A DNA stretch of 64,000 nt from a beta proteobacterium AAP51 (GTDB lineage Bacteria > Pseudomonadota > Gammaproteobacteria > Burkholderiales > Burkholderiaceae_C), in assembly GCA_001295905.1 (NCBI GenBank), contig LJHT01000012.1:78611-142610 (forward strand), read 5' to 3'. Positions 8,673-17,140 of the stretch are shown here, in pieces; position 1 is the stretch's first letter, and each line of letters starts with the position of its first letter. The notes under the pieces were generated by a model. That model was not told where the DNA came from and searched no databases. It was given only the letters and a program-made list of their open reading frames with translations. A program made the translations under genes and the position numbers.

Positions 8673-9659
8673 ATGAACGCACTGAACCGTCGCAAGGCCC
8701 TGATCACCGGCGCTGCCGCCCTGGCCGCCCCCTGGGTGCACGCCCAAAGCGGGGCCAGCGGCTGGCCCACCAAGCCCGTGAACGTCATCGTGCCCTTCCC
8801 GCCCGGCGGCGGCACCGACGCCTTCGCGCGGCCGCTGTTCGCGCAGATGAGCAAGAACACCGGCCGCCAGTTCGTCATCGACAACAAGGGCGGTGCCGGC
8901 GGCACGCTGGGCGCCAGCCTGGCCGCCAAGGCCGCGCCCGACGGCTACAACTTCTTCATGGGCGCCGTGCACCACACCATCGCGCCGAGCATGTACCCGA
9001 AGCTTGACTACAACATCGAGACCGACTTCATCCCCGTGGGGCTGGTGGCCAGCGTGCCGCAGGTCATCGTGGTGAACCCGCAGAAGGTGCAGGCCACGAA
9101 CCTGAAGGAGCTGCTGGCCTTCATCCGCAGCAATCCGGGCCGGCTGAACTACGGCAGCGCCGGCAACGGCACCAGCCACCACCTGGCCGGCGAGCTGTTC
9201 AAGCTGCAGACCAAGACCTTCATCACCCACATTCCCTACCGCGGCGCGGGCCCGGCCCTGCAAGACCTGATCGCCGGCCAGGTGGACATGATGTTCGACG
9301 GCCTGGGCAGCAGCTCGGGCCACATCAAGGGCGGGCGCCTGCGCGCCATCGCCGTGGCCTCCGACAAGCGCGCGCCGGGCTTCCCCGACCTGGTGACGGC
9401 GGCCGAGGCCGGCGAGAAGGACTACAAGGTCAGCACCTGGTACGGCATCTGGGCGCCCAAGGGCACGCCGGCCGCAGCCACCACGGCCATGGTGGCCGAG
9501 ATGCGCAAGGCCCTCACCGGCCCCGAGCTGCGCACGATGTGGAACGGCATGGGCGCCGAAACCCCCGACAACTGGAACGCCGACTTCGGCCGCTTCGTCA
9601 GCGCCGAGGTGAAGCGCTGGGCCGCCGTCGTCAAGAGCTCCGGAGCCAAGCTCGACTGA
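8673..9659 (+). CDS. Bug-family periplasmic receptor (tripartite tricarboxylate type)
   Basis: A 328-residue solute receptor of the Bug/TctC family, which is greatly expanded in Burkholderiales. Residues 1-24 form a cleavable signal with an RRKALITG start that could be a Tat or Sec signal, ending WVHAQ. The mature protein opens with WPTKPVNVIVPFPPGGGTDAF, the hallmark of the family, and continues with IDNKGGAGGTLG and the PYRGAGPALQDLIAGQVDMMFD block. A GGAG box precedes the ATG. Between matA and matB its ligand is most likely malonate, but this is inference. No TctA or TctB membrane partners are present in the window. Confidence 0.88.
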   Translation: MNALNRRKALITGAAALAAPWVHAQSGASGWPTKPVNVIVPFPPGGGTDAFARPLFAQMSKNTGRQFVIDNKGGAGGTLGASLAAKAAPDGYNFFMGAVHHTIAPSMYPKLDYNIETDFIPVGLVASVPQVIVVNPQKVQATNLKELLAFIRSNPGRLNYGSAGNGTSHHLAGELFKLQTKTFITHIPYRGAGPALQDLIAGQVDMMFDGLGSSSGHIKGGRLRAIAVASDKRAPGFPDLVTAAEAGEKDYKVSTWYGIWAPKGTPAAATTAMVAEMRKALTGPELRTMWNGMGAETPDNWNADFGRFVSAEVKRWAAVVKSSGAKLD

Positions 9660-9679
9660 AGCGCCAACACCCTTCGTTC

Positions 9680-11221
9680 ATGCACGCAGACAACCACAAC
9701 CTCTACGCGGCGCTGCGCGCCGCGTTTCCGGCCGATCTCGAGGCCACCGCCATCGAGACGGCCGACACCGCCACGCCGCTGTTCTACAGCTGGCGCGACC
9801 TCGAGCGCGGCACGGCCATGCTGGCCAACCTCATCGACAGCCTGGCGCTGCCGCCGGCCTCGCGCATTGCCGTGCAGACGGAGAAGAGCGTCGAGGCGCT
9901 GATGCTCTACCTGGCCGTGCTGCGCGCCGGGCACGTGTTCCTGCCACTGAACACGGCCTACCAGGCCAGCGAGATCGAGTACTTCATCGGCAATGCCGAG
10001 CCGGCGGTGGTGGTGTGTGCGGGCAAGAACTTCGGCTGGGTCAGCAAGCTGGCCTTTCTGGCCGGCACGAAGCACGTGTACACCTTGAACGAAGACCGCA
10101 CGGGCACCTTGCTCGACCGCGCGGCCTTCCAGGGCGACACGCACACGCCGGCGCAGCGCGGCGCCGACGACCTGGCCGCAATCCTCTACACCAGCGGCAC
10201 CACCGGGCGCAGCAAGGGAGCGATGCTCACGCACGGCAACCTGCTCTCCAACGCCCAGGTGCTGCACCAGGCCTGGGGCTGGCAGCGCAGCGACATGCTC
10301 ATCCACGCGCTGCCCATCTTCCACGTGCACGGCCTCTTCGTGGCCAGCCACGGCGCGCTGCTGGCGGGCGCGAAGATGCTGTGGTTCAGCCGCTTCGAGC
10401 CACGCGCCGTGGCCGCGCGCCTGCCCGAGGCCACGGTGTTCATGGGCGTGCCCACGCTCTACGTGCGCCTGCTGGGCGAGGCCGCACTCACGCCGGCCGC
10501 CTGCAGCGGCATGCGGCTTTTCGTCAGCGGCTCGGCGCCGCTGCTGCTGGAGACCTTCAAAGCGTGGCAGGTCCGCACCGGCCACACCATTCTCGAGCGC
10601 TACGGCATGAGCGAAACCGTCATGCTCACCAGCAACCCCTACCGCCCCGAGGCGGCCCGCCGCGGCGGCACCGTGGGCCCGGCACTGCCCGGTGTGGGCG
10701 TGCGCGTGCACGGCGACCAAGGCCAGCCCTTGCCGCCTGGCGACATCGGCGGCGTCGAGGTGCGCGGGCCGAATGTCTTCAAGGGCTACTGGCGCATGCC
10801 CGAGAAGACGAAAGAAGAGTTCACGGCGGACGGCTGGTTCAAGACCGGCGACGTGGGCAAGCTCGACGCCCAGGGCTATCTCACCATCGTAGGCCGCAGC
10901 AAGGACCTCATCATCAGCGGCGGCTACAACGTCTACCCGGCCGAGATCGAGGGCTATGTCAACGACATGCCGGGCGTGGCCGAAAGCGCGGTGATCGGCG
11001 TGCCCCACCCTGATTTCGGCGAAGCCGTGGTGGCCGTGGTGGTGCCCAAGCCAGCGGCCACGCTGGACGGCAGCGCCATCAGCGCCGCGCTGAAGCAGCA
11101 GATCGCCAACTTCAAGGTGCCCAAGCAGGTCTACGTGGTGGACGAACTGCCGCGCAACACCATGGGCAAGGTGCAGAAAAACCTGCTGCGCGAGCAGCAC
11201 AAGGCGCTGTTCTTGCGCTGA
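9680..11221 (+). CDS. matB: Malonyl-CoA synthetase
   Basis: A 513-residue AMP-forming acyl-CoA synthetase of the MatB type, which activates malonate with ATP and CoA. Visible ANL motifs are YTSGTTGRSKG (170-180), the YGMSET block, the GDVGKLDAQGYLTIVGRSKD hinge and the catalytic PRNTMGK Lys near 497. The close link to malonyl-CoA decarboxylase and the FCD regulator settles the substrate better than the sequence alone. The start is the ATG 20 bases after the receptor gene stop. Confidence 0.88.
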   Translation: MHADNHNLYAALRAAFPADLEATAIETADTATPLFYSWRDLERGTAMLANLIDSLALPPASRIAVQTEKSVEALMLYLAVLRAGHVFLPLNTAYQASEIEYFIGNAEPAVVVCAGKNFGWVSKLAFLAGTKHVYTLNEDRTGTLLDRAAFQGDTHTPAQRGADDLAAILYTSGTTGRSKGAMLTHGNLLSNAQVLHQAWGWQRSDMLIHALPIFHVHGLFVASHGALLAGAKMLWFSRFEPRAVAARLPEATVFMGVPTLYVRLLGEAALTPAACSGMRLFVSGSAPLLLETFKAWQVRTGHTILERYGMSETVMLTSNPYRPEAARRGGTVGPALPGVGVRVHGDQGQPLPPGDIGGVEVRGPNVFKGYWRMPEKTKEEFTADGWFKTGDVGKLDAQGYLTIVGRSKDLIISGGYNVYPAEIEGYVNDMPGVAESAVIGVPHPDFGEAVVAVVVPKPAATLDGSAISAALKQQIANFKVPKQVYVVDELPRNTMGKVQKNLLREQHKALFLR

Positions 11222-11241
11222 ACCCCAAGCACACCGGCCCC

Positions 11242-12288
11242 ATGCACCTGCTCATCCTCGGCGGCACCCGCTTCCTGGGCCGCCACCTTGCTGACCAAGC
11301 CCTGGCGGCCGGCCATCAGGTGACGCTGCTGCACCGCGGGCACAGCAACCCGGGCCTTTTCCCCGAAGCCGAGCACCTCATCGCCGACCGCGACCAATCC
11401 GGCGCGCTGGCCAGCGCACTGCAAGGCGCCAGCAGCAGCGGCTGGGACGCCGCCATCGACACCAGCGCCTACTTCCCCCGCCAGGTGCGCCTGGCGGCCG
11501 AACTGCTGGGCGACCGCGTGGGCCAGTACCAGCTCATCTCCAGCATCAGCGTGTACGCCAGCTTCGAGGGCCTCGCCATCGACGAAAGCACGCCGCGCCT
11601 GACGGTGGACGAAGCCCAGGCCACCGCCGTGACCGGCGCCACCTATGGCGGCCTGAAGGCGGCTTGCGAAGACGCGGCCGAAGAGGGCTTCGGCGAACGC
11701 GCGCTGGTGGTGCGCCCGGGCCTGCTGGTGGGCCCCTGGGACCCCACCGGGCGCTTCACCTGGTGGGCCGAACGTTTCGCCCGCGCGGCCGCTGACGAAG
11801 AACAAGCCGAGGTGCTTGCGCCTGGCCACCCGCAAGGCCCGGTGCAGTGCATCGACGCGCGCGACGCTGCCGCCTGGCTGCTGCACCAGGCCGAGGCCTG
11901 CACCAGCGGCGCCTGCAACCTCACCGGGCCCGAGGAGCCGCTGTCGATGGCCGAGTTCATGGCCACGGCGCAGCGCACGCTGGCGCCAGCCTCGCGCCTG
12001 TGCTGGGTGGACGAAGACTTCCTGCTCGCCCAGGGCGTGGCCCCCTGGAGCGAGCTGCCGGTGTGGCTGCCCGCGGCCAGCAGCGGCGTGCATCGCGCCG
12101 ACATCGGCCGCGCGCTGGCCACCGGCCTGCAGTGCCGCCCGCTGGCGCAGACGCTGGCCGACACCGCAGCCTGGGCCGCAGCCGAGGGCGGCGGCCCGGT
12201 GCAGTCGGCAGGCGCGCCGCCCCGGCCCGCGGTGGGCCTGGCGCCGGCGCGGGAAGCGGCGCTGCGCGAGGCCTGGCGCAAGCGCTGA
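11242..12288 (+). CDS. NAD-dependent epimerase/reductase-like SDR protein
   Basis: A 348-residue extended short-chain dehydrogenase-like protein. It starts with a Rossmann motif (LILGGTRFLGRHLA) and has the SSISVYAS strand and YGGLKAACE, a YxxxK catalytic pair. The family includes sugar-nucleotide epimerases and related reductases. It begins 20 bases after matB on the same strand and so is probably on the mat transcript, but I know of no role for it in malonate breakdown. The C-terminal 40 residues are Ala/Pro-rich. Confidence 0.75.
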   Translation: MHLLILGGTRFLGRHLADQALAAGHQVTLLHRGHSNPGLFPEAEHLIADRDQSGALASALQGASSSGWDAAIDTSAYFPRQVRLAAELLGDRVGQYQLISSISVYASFEGLAIDESTPRLTVDEAQATAVTGATYGGLKAACEDAAEEGFGERALVVRPGLLVGPWDPTGRFTWWAERFARAAADEEQAEVLAPGHPQGPVQCIDARDAAAWLLHQAEACTSGACNLTGPEEPLSMAEFMATAQRTLAPASRLCWVDEDFLLAQGVAPWSELPVWLPAASSGVHRADIGRALATGLQCRPLAQTLADTAAWAAAEGGGPVQSAGAPPRPAVGLAPAREAALREAWRKR

Positions 12289-12501
12289 AGGCCCCGGCGC
12301 CGCCTTTCTTCCCTCGGGGCCCGCAGCCCGCAGGGCTGTGTGCCCGAACGTCCGCGCGGCTCTCGCCGGCTGCGTTCCATCGCGGCAGGCTGCCACTCAC
12401 GCAGCCATCGCGGCCCTCTGTCGCAAGGCCCTCGCGCCGCGCCAGGCAGCTGCCTAGAGTGCACTCCATCGCATCACCGCCACCCCCGAAGGAGCCTGCG
12501 C

Positions 12502-12708
12502 ATGAACACCTCGACCAAGCCCGCCCTGAACACCCTCTCGCGCCGCGAGAAGAGCCAACGTTTCACTTCCCTCGGCCTGGCCGCCGTGATGACGCTGTCC
12601 ATCCTGACCAGCATCGAGATGATGGCCTCAAGCCCGGTGCAAGACAGCCTGCTGGCCCAGCAGGGCCAGCTCGTCGTCAGCGCCCCGGCCTCTTCGCCGA
12701 AGGTCTGA
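12502..12708 (+). CDS. One-helix small membrane protein
   Basis: A 68-residue protein with a good AAGGAG box 7-8 bases before the ATG, which argues that it is translated. The first 22 residues are polar and basic (SRREKSQRFTS). They are followed by one hydrophobic segment (LGLAAVMTLSILTSIEMMA) and a short Ser/Pro-rich tail. It could be a single-pass inner-membrane peptide or an uncleaved exported peptide. Its TGA stop is the first codon of a dispersed repeat. No homologue comes to mind. Confidence 0.6.
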   Translation: MNTSTKPALNTLSRREKSQRFTSLGLAAVMTLSILTSIEMMASSPVQDSLLAQQGQLVVSAPASSPKV

Positions 12709-12792
12709 GCCTGCGCGTGCAGGGCGGGAAGGCCTTGCACGGCTGGCGAAGGCCGAGCGGCGATTTCACGCCGCACGGCTGAGCCCGCGCGT
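12705..12792 (+). repeat. Stop-anchored 74-bp repeat, copy A
   Basis: This copy runs in the direction of the upstream mini-gene and begins at its stop codon (CTGAGCCTGCGCG). The second TGAGCCCGCGCG box begins at 12780, exactly 74 bases after the first TGA. Between the boxes are a GGGAAGGCC hairpin-prone region and CGATTTCACG. The same layout recurs at 16597-16700 and 57355-57434 on the other strand. Confidence 0.85.
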
Positions 12793-12816
12793 TCCTTCAG
12801 GCGTTCGGCACGGACC

Positions 12817-12849
12817 GGGGCCCCGCGACAGCGGGGCCCCTTTTCTTTT
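12817..12849 (+). terminator. Strong Rho-independent terminator
   Basis: A 10-bp all-GC stem (12817-12826 with 12831-12840) with a GACA loop is followed directly by TTTTCTTTT. It lies downstream of the mini-gene and repeat copy A and ends about 40 bases before the ClC gene. Confidence 0.88.
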
Positions 12850-12890
12850 GCGACCTCGCGGCCCGCCGGTTTGCGGGCACACTGCAGGCG

Positions 12891-14336
12891 ATGCGCAGCC
12901 CCTTGCCTCTGTGGAACCGCCTGCGCCAGCGCGCAGTGGCCTGGTGGCACAGCCCCGACACCGAGCGCGGCGACGACCCCGATTTCTGGCGCAACCTGCG
13001 CGATGAAGTGGCCGCAGGCGAACAGTGGCGCGACCGCGCCGTGGTACTGGCCTACGCCGTCATCACGGGCCTCGTGGTGGTCGGCTTCACGCTGCTGGCC
13101 GAAGGGGCCAGCCATGCCTTCGATCAACTCCGCGGCCTGCACCCCTGGGCCCCCTACGGCGCCCTGCTGTGGACACCGGTGCTCACCGTGGCCGTGCTGT
13201 GGTGGACGCGCCGCTTCGTGCCAGGTGCGCTGGGCTCGGGCATCCCGGCGGTGGTGCGTGCGCTCGACGACACCCTGCCACCGGCGCAACGGAGCGCGCT
13301 GGTGTCCTTGAAGCTGGCCCTCCACAAGGTGGGGCTGGTGACCGGGGGCCTGCTGGCGGGCCTGTCCATCGGCCGTGAAGGCCCCACCGTGCAGGTCGGC
13401 GCGGGCGTGATGGCGCATGCACAGCGCTGGCTGTCGCCGCGCGCCGGCATCGACGCGCACGACCTCATGGTGGCGGGCGCCGCCGCGGGCATCGCGGCGG
13501 CCTTCAACACGCCGCTGGGTGGCGTGATCTTCGCGATGGAGCAGCTCTCGCGCCGGCGCAGCATGTCGCAGAGCGCGCTGGTCATCAGCAGCATCGTGCT
13601 GGCCGGCCTGGTGGCCGTGGCGGTGTTTGGCAACCAGAACTACTTCGGCCGCCTGCGCGTGCAGGAGCTGCACTGGGGCCTGCTCGGCCCGGGCCTGCTG
13701 GTGGCCCTGGCGGCGGGCCTGGCCGGCGGGTTGTTCACGCGGCTGCTGGTGGCTTCGGCGCGCGGACTGCCCGACCGCTTCAGCCGCTGGCGGGCGGCCT
13801 ACCCCTTGCGCTTCGCGGCGGGCTGCGCGGTGGGGGTGGCCGTGATCGGCATCGTCACCGGCGGGGCCACGTCGGGCGCCGGCTACGCGCCCACGCGCGC
13901 CATGCTGGAGGGCGAGGCCGAGTTGCCCGGCGTGTTCACGCTGCTGAAGTTCTGCGCCACCTGGCTGTCAGCCTGGACCGGCGTGCCTGCCGGCGTTTTC
14001 GCGCCCTCGCTCACCATCGGCGCGGGGATCGGGCGCGACGTGGCGCTGCTCACCAACCTGGGCCCCGAGGCCGCCATCCCGCTCATCGCCTTGGGCATGG
14101 TGGGCTTCCTGGCGGCCACCACGCAAGGCCCGCTGACGGCCTTCATCATCGTGATGGAGATGGTGTCGGGCCACGCCATGGTGCTGAGCCTGATGGCCGC
14201 CGCCCTGCTTGCCAGCGGCGTGGCGCGCCTGCTGAGCAAGCCGCTCTACCTGGAGCTGGCAGCGCTGCTGGTGGTGCCGCCAGCAGCGCCTGCGCCCTCG
14301 GCGTCCGCACCGCCAGATCGGGGGCCGGCTCAGTGA
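12891..14336 (+). CDS. ClC-family chloride transporter or channel
   Basis: A 481-residue polytopic inner-membrane ClC protein. All three anion-site signatures are present: GSGIP (115-119), [10 protein letters not shown] with the gating Glu163, and [17 protein letters not shown] tyrosine near the end matches the inner-gate Tyr. At the position of the internal proton glutamate of H+/Cl- exchangers (second Glu of the EE pair) the sequence reads Glu217-Gln218, so proton coupling may be altered. The last 20 residues are Pro/Ala-rich. The gene sits behind a strong terminator and overlaps the convergent symporter gene by 7 bases. Confidence 0.9.
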   Translation: MRSPLPLWNRLRQRAVAWWHSPDTERGDDPDFWRNLRDEVAAGEQWRDRAVVLAYAVITGLVVVGFTLLAEGASHAFDQLRGLHPWAPYGALLWTPVLTVAVLWWTRRFVPGALGSGIPAVVRALDDTLPPAQRSALVSLKLALHKVGLVTGGLLAGLSIGREGPTVQVGAGVMAHAQRWLSPRAGIDAHDLMVAGAAAGIAAAFNTPLGGVIFAMEQLSRRRSMSQSALVISSIVLAGLVAVAVFGNQNYFGRLRVQELHWGLLGPGLLVALAAGLAGGLFTRLLVASARGLPDRFSRWRAAYPLRFAAGCAVGVAVIGIVTGGATSGAGYAPTRAMLEGEAELPGVFTLLKFCATWLSAWTGVPAGVFAPSLTIGAGIGRDVALLTNLGPEAAIPLIALGMVGFLAATTQGPLTAFIIVMEMVSGHAMVLSLMAAALLASGVARLLSKPLYLELAALLVVPPAAPAPSASAPPDRGPAQ

Positions 14337-16132
14337 CCGCTGGCCCCTGCTGCCCCGATGCCGGTCTCTGAACGCAGCTGCTGAGCCGCGAAGCCGGCGC
14401 GGTCGGTGCGGGCGCGTGCACTCTTGTCGAGCACGCTCACCAGCCAGATGGCGACGAAGGCGATGGTCATGCTGAACAGCGCCGGGCTGGTGTAGGGGAA
14501 GAGCGCGCTGCCTTTCGGGTAGCCCAGCGTGGCTTCCCACACCGCGGGCGAAACCACCGTCAGGCCGACGCTGGAGATCAGCCCCAGGAAACCGCCCGCC
14601 ACCGCACCACGCGTGGTGCAGCCCTTCCACAGCACGCTCATCAAGAGCACGGGGAAGTTGGCACTGGCGGCGATGGCGAAGGCCAGGCTCACCATGAAGG
14701 CGATGTTCTGCTTCTCGAAGGCGATGCCCAGCACCACGGCCACGATGCCCAGGCCCACGGTGGTGAACTTCGAGATGCGCAGCTCGTCGCGGCCGTTGGC
14801 CTTGCCCTTCTTGATGACGGTGGCGTAGAGGTCGTGGCTCACGGCGCTGGCGCCGCTGAGCGTGAGGCCCGCCACCACCGCCAGGATGGTGGCGAAGGCC
14901 ACCGCCGAGATGAAACCCAGGAACACGTTGCCACCCACCGCATTGGCCAGGTGCACGGCGGCCATGTTGTTGCCGCCGATGAGGCCGCCCTTGGCATCCA
15001 GGAAGCTCGGGTTCGTCAGCACGAAGGTGATGGCGCCGAAGCCGATGATGAAGGTGAGGATGTAGAAGTAGCCGATCCACGTGGTGGCCCACAGCACGCT
15101 CTTGCGCGCTTCCTTCGCGTTGGGCACGGTGAAGAAGCGCATCAGGATGTGCGGCAGCCCGGCGGTGCCGAACATCAACGCCATGCCGAAGCTGATGGCG
15201 CTGATGGGGTCCTTCACGAAACCGCCCGGGCCCATGATGGCCAGACCGATCTTGCTGGCTTCCTCGGCCGTCTTGCCGCCGTTGCTGGCGAGGTCGGTCT
15301 TGATCTTCACCGCGCTGGCGAACATGGCCTCGGGGCTGAAGCCGAAGTGCCACAGCACCGCGCCGGCCATGAAGCTGGCGCCGGCCAGCAGCAGCACGGC
15401 CTTGATGATCTGCACCCAGGTGGTGGCCGTCATGCCGCCGAAAAGCACGTAGACCATCATCAGCGCGCCGACGATGACCACCGCCACCCAGTACTCCAGC
15501 CCGAACAGCAGCTTGATGAGCTGGCCCGCGCCGACCATCTGCGCGATCAGGTAGAAGGCCACCACCACCAGCGTGCCGCTGGCCGCGAACACGCGCACCG
15601 GCGTCTGCTCGAAGCGGAAGGCCGCCACGTCGGCGAAGGTGAACTTGCCCAGGTTGCGCAGCCGTTCGGCCAGGAGGAAGGTGACCACCGGCCAGCCCAC
15701 CAGGAAGCCGATGCTGTAGATGAGCCCGTCGAAGCCGCTCACCATCACCGCCGCGCTGATGCCCAGGAAGGAGGCCGCGCTCATGTAGTCGCCGGCAATC
15801 GCCAGGCCGTTCTGGAAGCCGGTGATGCCGCCGCCAGCGGTGTAGAAGTCGGACGTACTGCGTGTCTTCGCGGCGGCCCACTTCGTGACCCACAGCGTGA
15901 AGGCGACGAAGGCACCGAACATGCCGATGGCGGTCCAGTTGGTGGCTTGCTTGGCGGCTTGGCCGAGGTCGGCGCCAGCGGCCACGGCGGCGGCAGAAAC
16001 GCCGCACAGCGCCAACAGCGCCAGAAGCTGGCGCAGGGCATCAAGCTTCCCGCCGCGGAACCGGCTCTGCCGGGCCGCCGGCGGACGGCCCCCTCGGGGG
16101 GTAGCGAGCGACAGCGAGCTCGGGGGCCTCAT
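14330..16132 (-). CDS. actP: ActP-like cation/acetate symporter (SSS family)
   Basis: A 600-residue sodium:solute symporter, closest in layout to the ActP acetate permease. It has a signal-like hydrophobic N-terminus ([19 protein letters not shown]) and about 13 further membrane segments, including the [18 protein letters not shown] helix. The partner DUF485 gene lies immediately upstream and its TGA overlaps this ATG (ATGA), the usual yjcH-actP pairing. The start is odd: the first 31 codons are encoded by a dispersed repeat (16040-16132), which adds an Arg/Pro-rich leader before the hydrophobic segment. No other plausible in-frame start exists ahead of that segment. Confidence 0.85.
   Translation of the reverse strand: MRPPSSLSLATPRGGRPPAARQSRFRGGKLDALRQLLALLALCGVSAAAVAAGADLGQAAKQATNWTAIGMFGAFVAFTLWVTKWAAAKTRSTSDFYTAGGGITGFQNGLAIAGDYMSAASFLGISAAVMVSGFDGLIYSIGFLVGWPVVTFLLAERLRNLGKFTFADVAAFRFEQTPVRVFAASGTLVVVAFYLIAQMVGAGQLIKLLFGLEYWVAVVIVGALMMVYVLFGGMTATTWVQIIKAVLLLAGASFMAGAVLWHFGFSPEAMFASAVKIKTDLASNGGKTAEEASKIGLAIMGPGGFVKDPISAISFGMALMFGTAGLPHILMRFFTVPNAKEARKSVLWATTWIGYFYILTFIIGFGAITFVLTNPSFLDAKGGLIGGNNMAAVHLANAVGGNVFLGFISAVAFATILAVVAGLTLSGASAVSHDLYATVIKKGKANGRDELRISKFTTVGLGIVAVVLGIAFEKQNIAFMVSLAFAIAASANFPVLLMSVLWKGCTTRGAVAGGFLGLISSVGLTVVSPAVWEATLGYPKGSALFPYTSPALFSMTIAFVAIWLVSVLDKSARARTDRAGFAAQQLRSETGIGAAGASGH
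16040..16132 (-). repeat. 93-bp ORF-carrying dispersed repeat, copy 1
   Basis: It aligns without gaps to 23508-23600, with 87 of 93 positions identical by hand count. On the minus strand it starts with ATGAGGCCCCC, directly at the stop codon of the DUF485 gene, and ends ...AAGCTTGAT. It stays open for all 31 codons ([14 protein letters not shown] is the core peptide) and runs in frame into the symporter. The central CCCCCCGAGGGGG forms a hairpin. Confidence 0.92.
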
Positions 16133-16437
16133 TTCGTCACCGCCGCGCTGACTTCGGCCGCGAGGCGGTCGTACTGGCTGTTGGCCCGGCGCACGTACAG
16201 GCCGGTGATGACGATGGTGAAGACGATGACGCCCAGGCCCAGCGGCATGCCCAGCGTGGTGACACCGCCGCCCAGCGGCGTGGCCAGCAGCGGCTTGTTG
16301 AAGGCCACGAGCAGGATGAAGCCGTAGTACACGACCATCATCGCGGCGGTGAGCCACCAGCCGAAACGCGTGCGGTCGGCCCTCAGCTGCTGGTAGGACG
16401 GGTGCGCGGTGATGCGCGCGGCCAGTTTGGGGTCCAT
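16129..16437 (-). CDS. yjcH: DUF485 inner-membrane protein, ActP partner
   Basis: A 102-residue protein of the DUF485 family with two membrane helices (about residues 27-46 and 60-80), a basic start and a charged C-terminus. Members are encoded just ahead of SSS-family acetate permeases, as here, and are thought to assist them. The start has an AAGGAG box 6 bases upstream. The stop codon overlaps the next ATG, so translation of the two is probably coupled. Confidence 0.9.
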   Translation of the reverse strand: MDPKLAARITAHPSYQQLRADRTRFGWWLTAAMMVVYYGFILLVAFNKPLLATPLGGGVTTLGMPLGLGVIVFTIVITGLYVRRANSQYDRLAAEVSAAVTK

Positions 16438-16596
16438 CGGTGTCTCCTTGCGTTTTGGCGGCCGTACCAGAGCTGGCAGGCTTGGCCTCACTTTGCGCGG
16501 GGCTTCTGACCATGCTCTGACGCGAAACCAACGCAAGCTGACAACCGCCGCTGGCAAGCGGGGTTGACACAAGGACCGATGTGCGGGGCGGTGCCA

Positions 16597-16700
16597 GGCC
16601 TTCCGGCCCTGTACGCGCGGGCTCAGCCCTCACGCGTGAAATCGCGTTCGGGCCCTCGCCAGCCGTACAGGGCCTTCCGGCCCTCTACGCGCGGGCTCAG
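16597..16700 (-). repeat. Stop-anchored 74-bp repeat, copy B (1.4 units)
   Basis: On the minus strand the repeat begins at the TGA stop (16699-16697) of the VgrG-tip gene. The second TGAGCC box is at 16625, a 74-base step as in copies A and C. The 30-base box module occurs at both ends here (16671-16700 and 16597-16626), enclosing the CGATTTCACG core. It fills most of the gap up to the DUF485 promoter region. In the remaining 160 bases I see no clear promoter. Confidence 0.88.
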
Positions 16701-17059
16701 TTATTCAGGATCTTGCCGCCCTTGATGGTGGTGTCGCCGCTGGCCTTGGCGTTGAGCTTGCCGCTCGCATCCAGCGTGATGTCCTTGCCCTTGATGACGA
16801 TGCTGCCGTCCTTCTTCAAGGTGAGGCTGGCGGCACCGCACACGATGCTGATGCTGTCGCCGGCGCGCAGCACGACGTTCTTGCCCACAGTCACCTGGAG
16901 GTCCTTGCCCACCTGCAGCACCTGGTTCGATTGCACGGTGCTGCTGGCGTTGCGCTGCACTGCGCTGCTGCTGTCGCCCCCGATGGCCACGAGCTGGTTG
17001 GCTCCCACCGTCACGGTGAGGTTGGCGGGATAGACGGGGTTGGCATCGGCGATGGGCAT
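16697..17059 (-). CDS. Orphan VgrG/gp5-type beta-helix tip protein
   Basis: A 120-residue protein resembling the C-terminal DUF2345/gp5 beta-helix of VgrG spike proteins. It has short beta-strand repeats (LTVTVGANQLVAIGGD, LQVGKDLQVTVGKNVVL, SISIVCGAASLTLKKDGSI, IVIKGKDITLDASGKL). Nothing of the N-terminal VgrG fold is present and no type VI secretion gene is in the window. The start at 17059 is fixed by an AAGGAG box 6 bases upstream. It may be a free-standing spike accessory, a relic of a VgrG, or a phage tail-spike homologue. The TGA stop belongs to repeat copy B. Confidence 0.6.
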   Translation of the reverse strand: MPIADANPVYPANLTVTVGANQLVAIGGDSSSAVQRNASSTVQSNQVLQVGKDLQVTVGKNVVLRAGDSISIVCGAASLTLKKDGSIVIKGKDITLDASGKLNAKASGDTTIKGGKILNN

Positions 17060-17140
17060 GGGGCGCTCCTTCAAGGGGAGGCCGATGCTAGGAGTGCATC
17101 ACCCCGGCCCGCCATCGTGCGGGCGGGGGGTGCGGCGCGT

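Noticed and set aside
12289..12501. Short open frames in the gap before the one-helix mini-protein
   Set aside because: They continue shadow frames from the SDR gene and have no ribosome site; I see no other feature in this gap.
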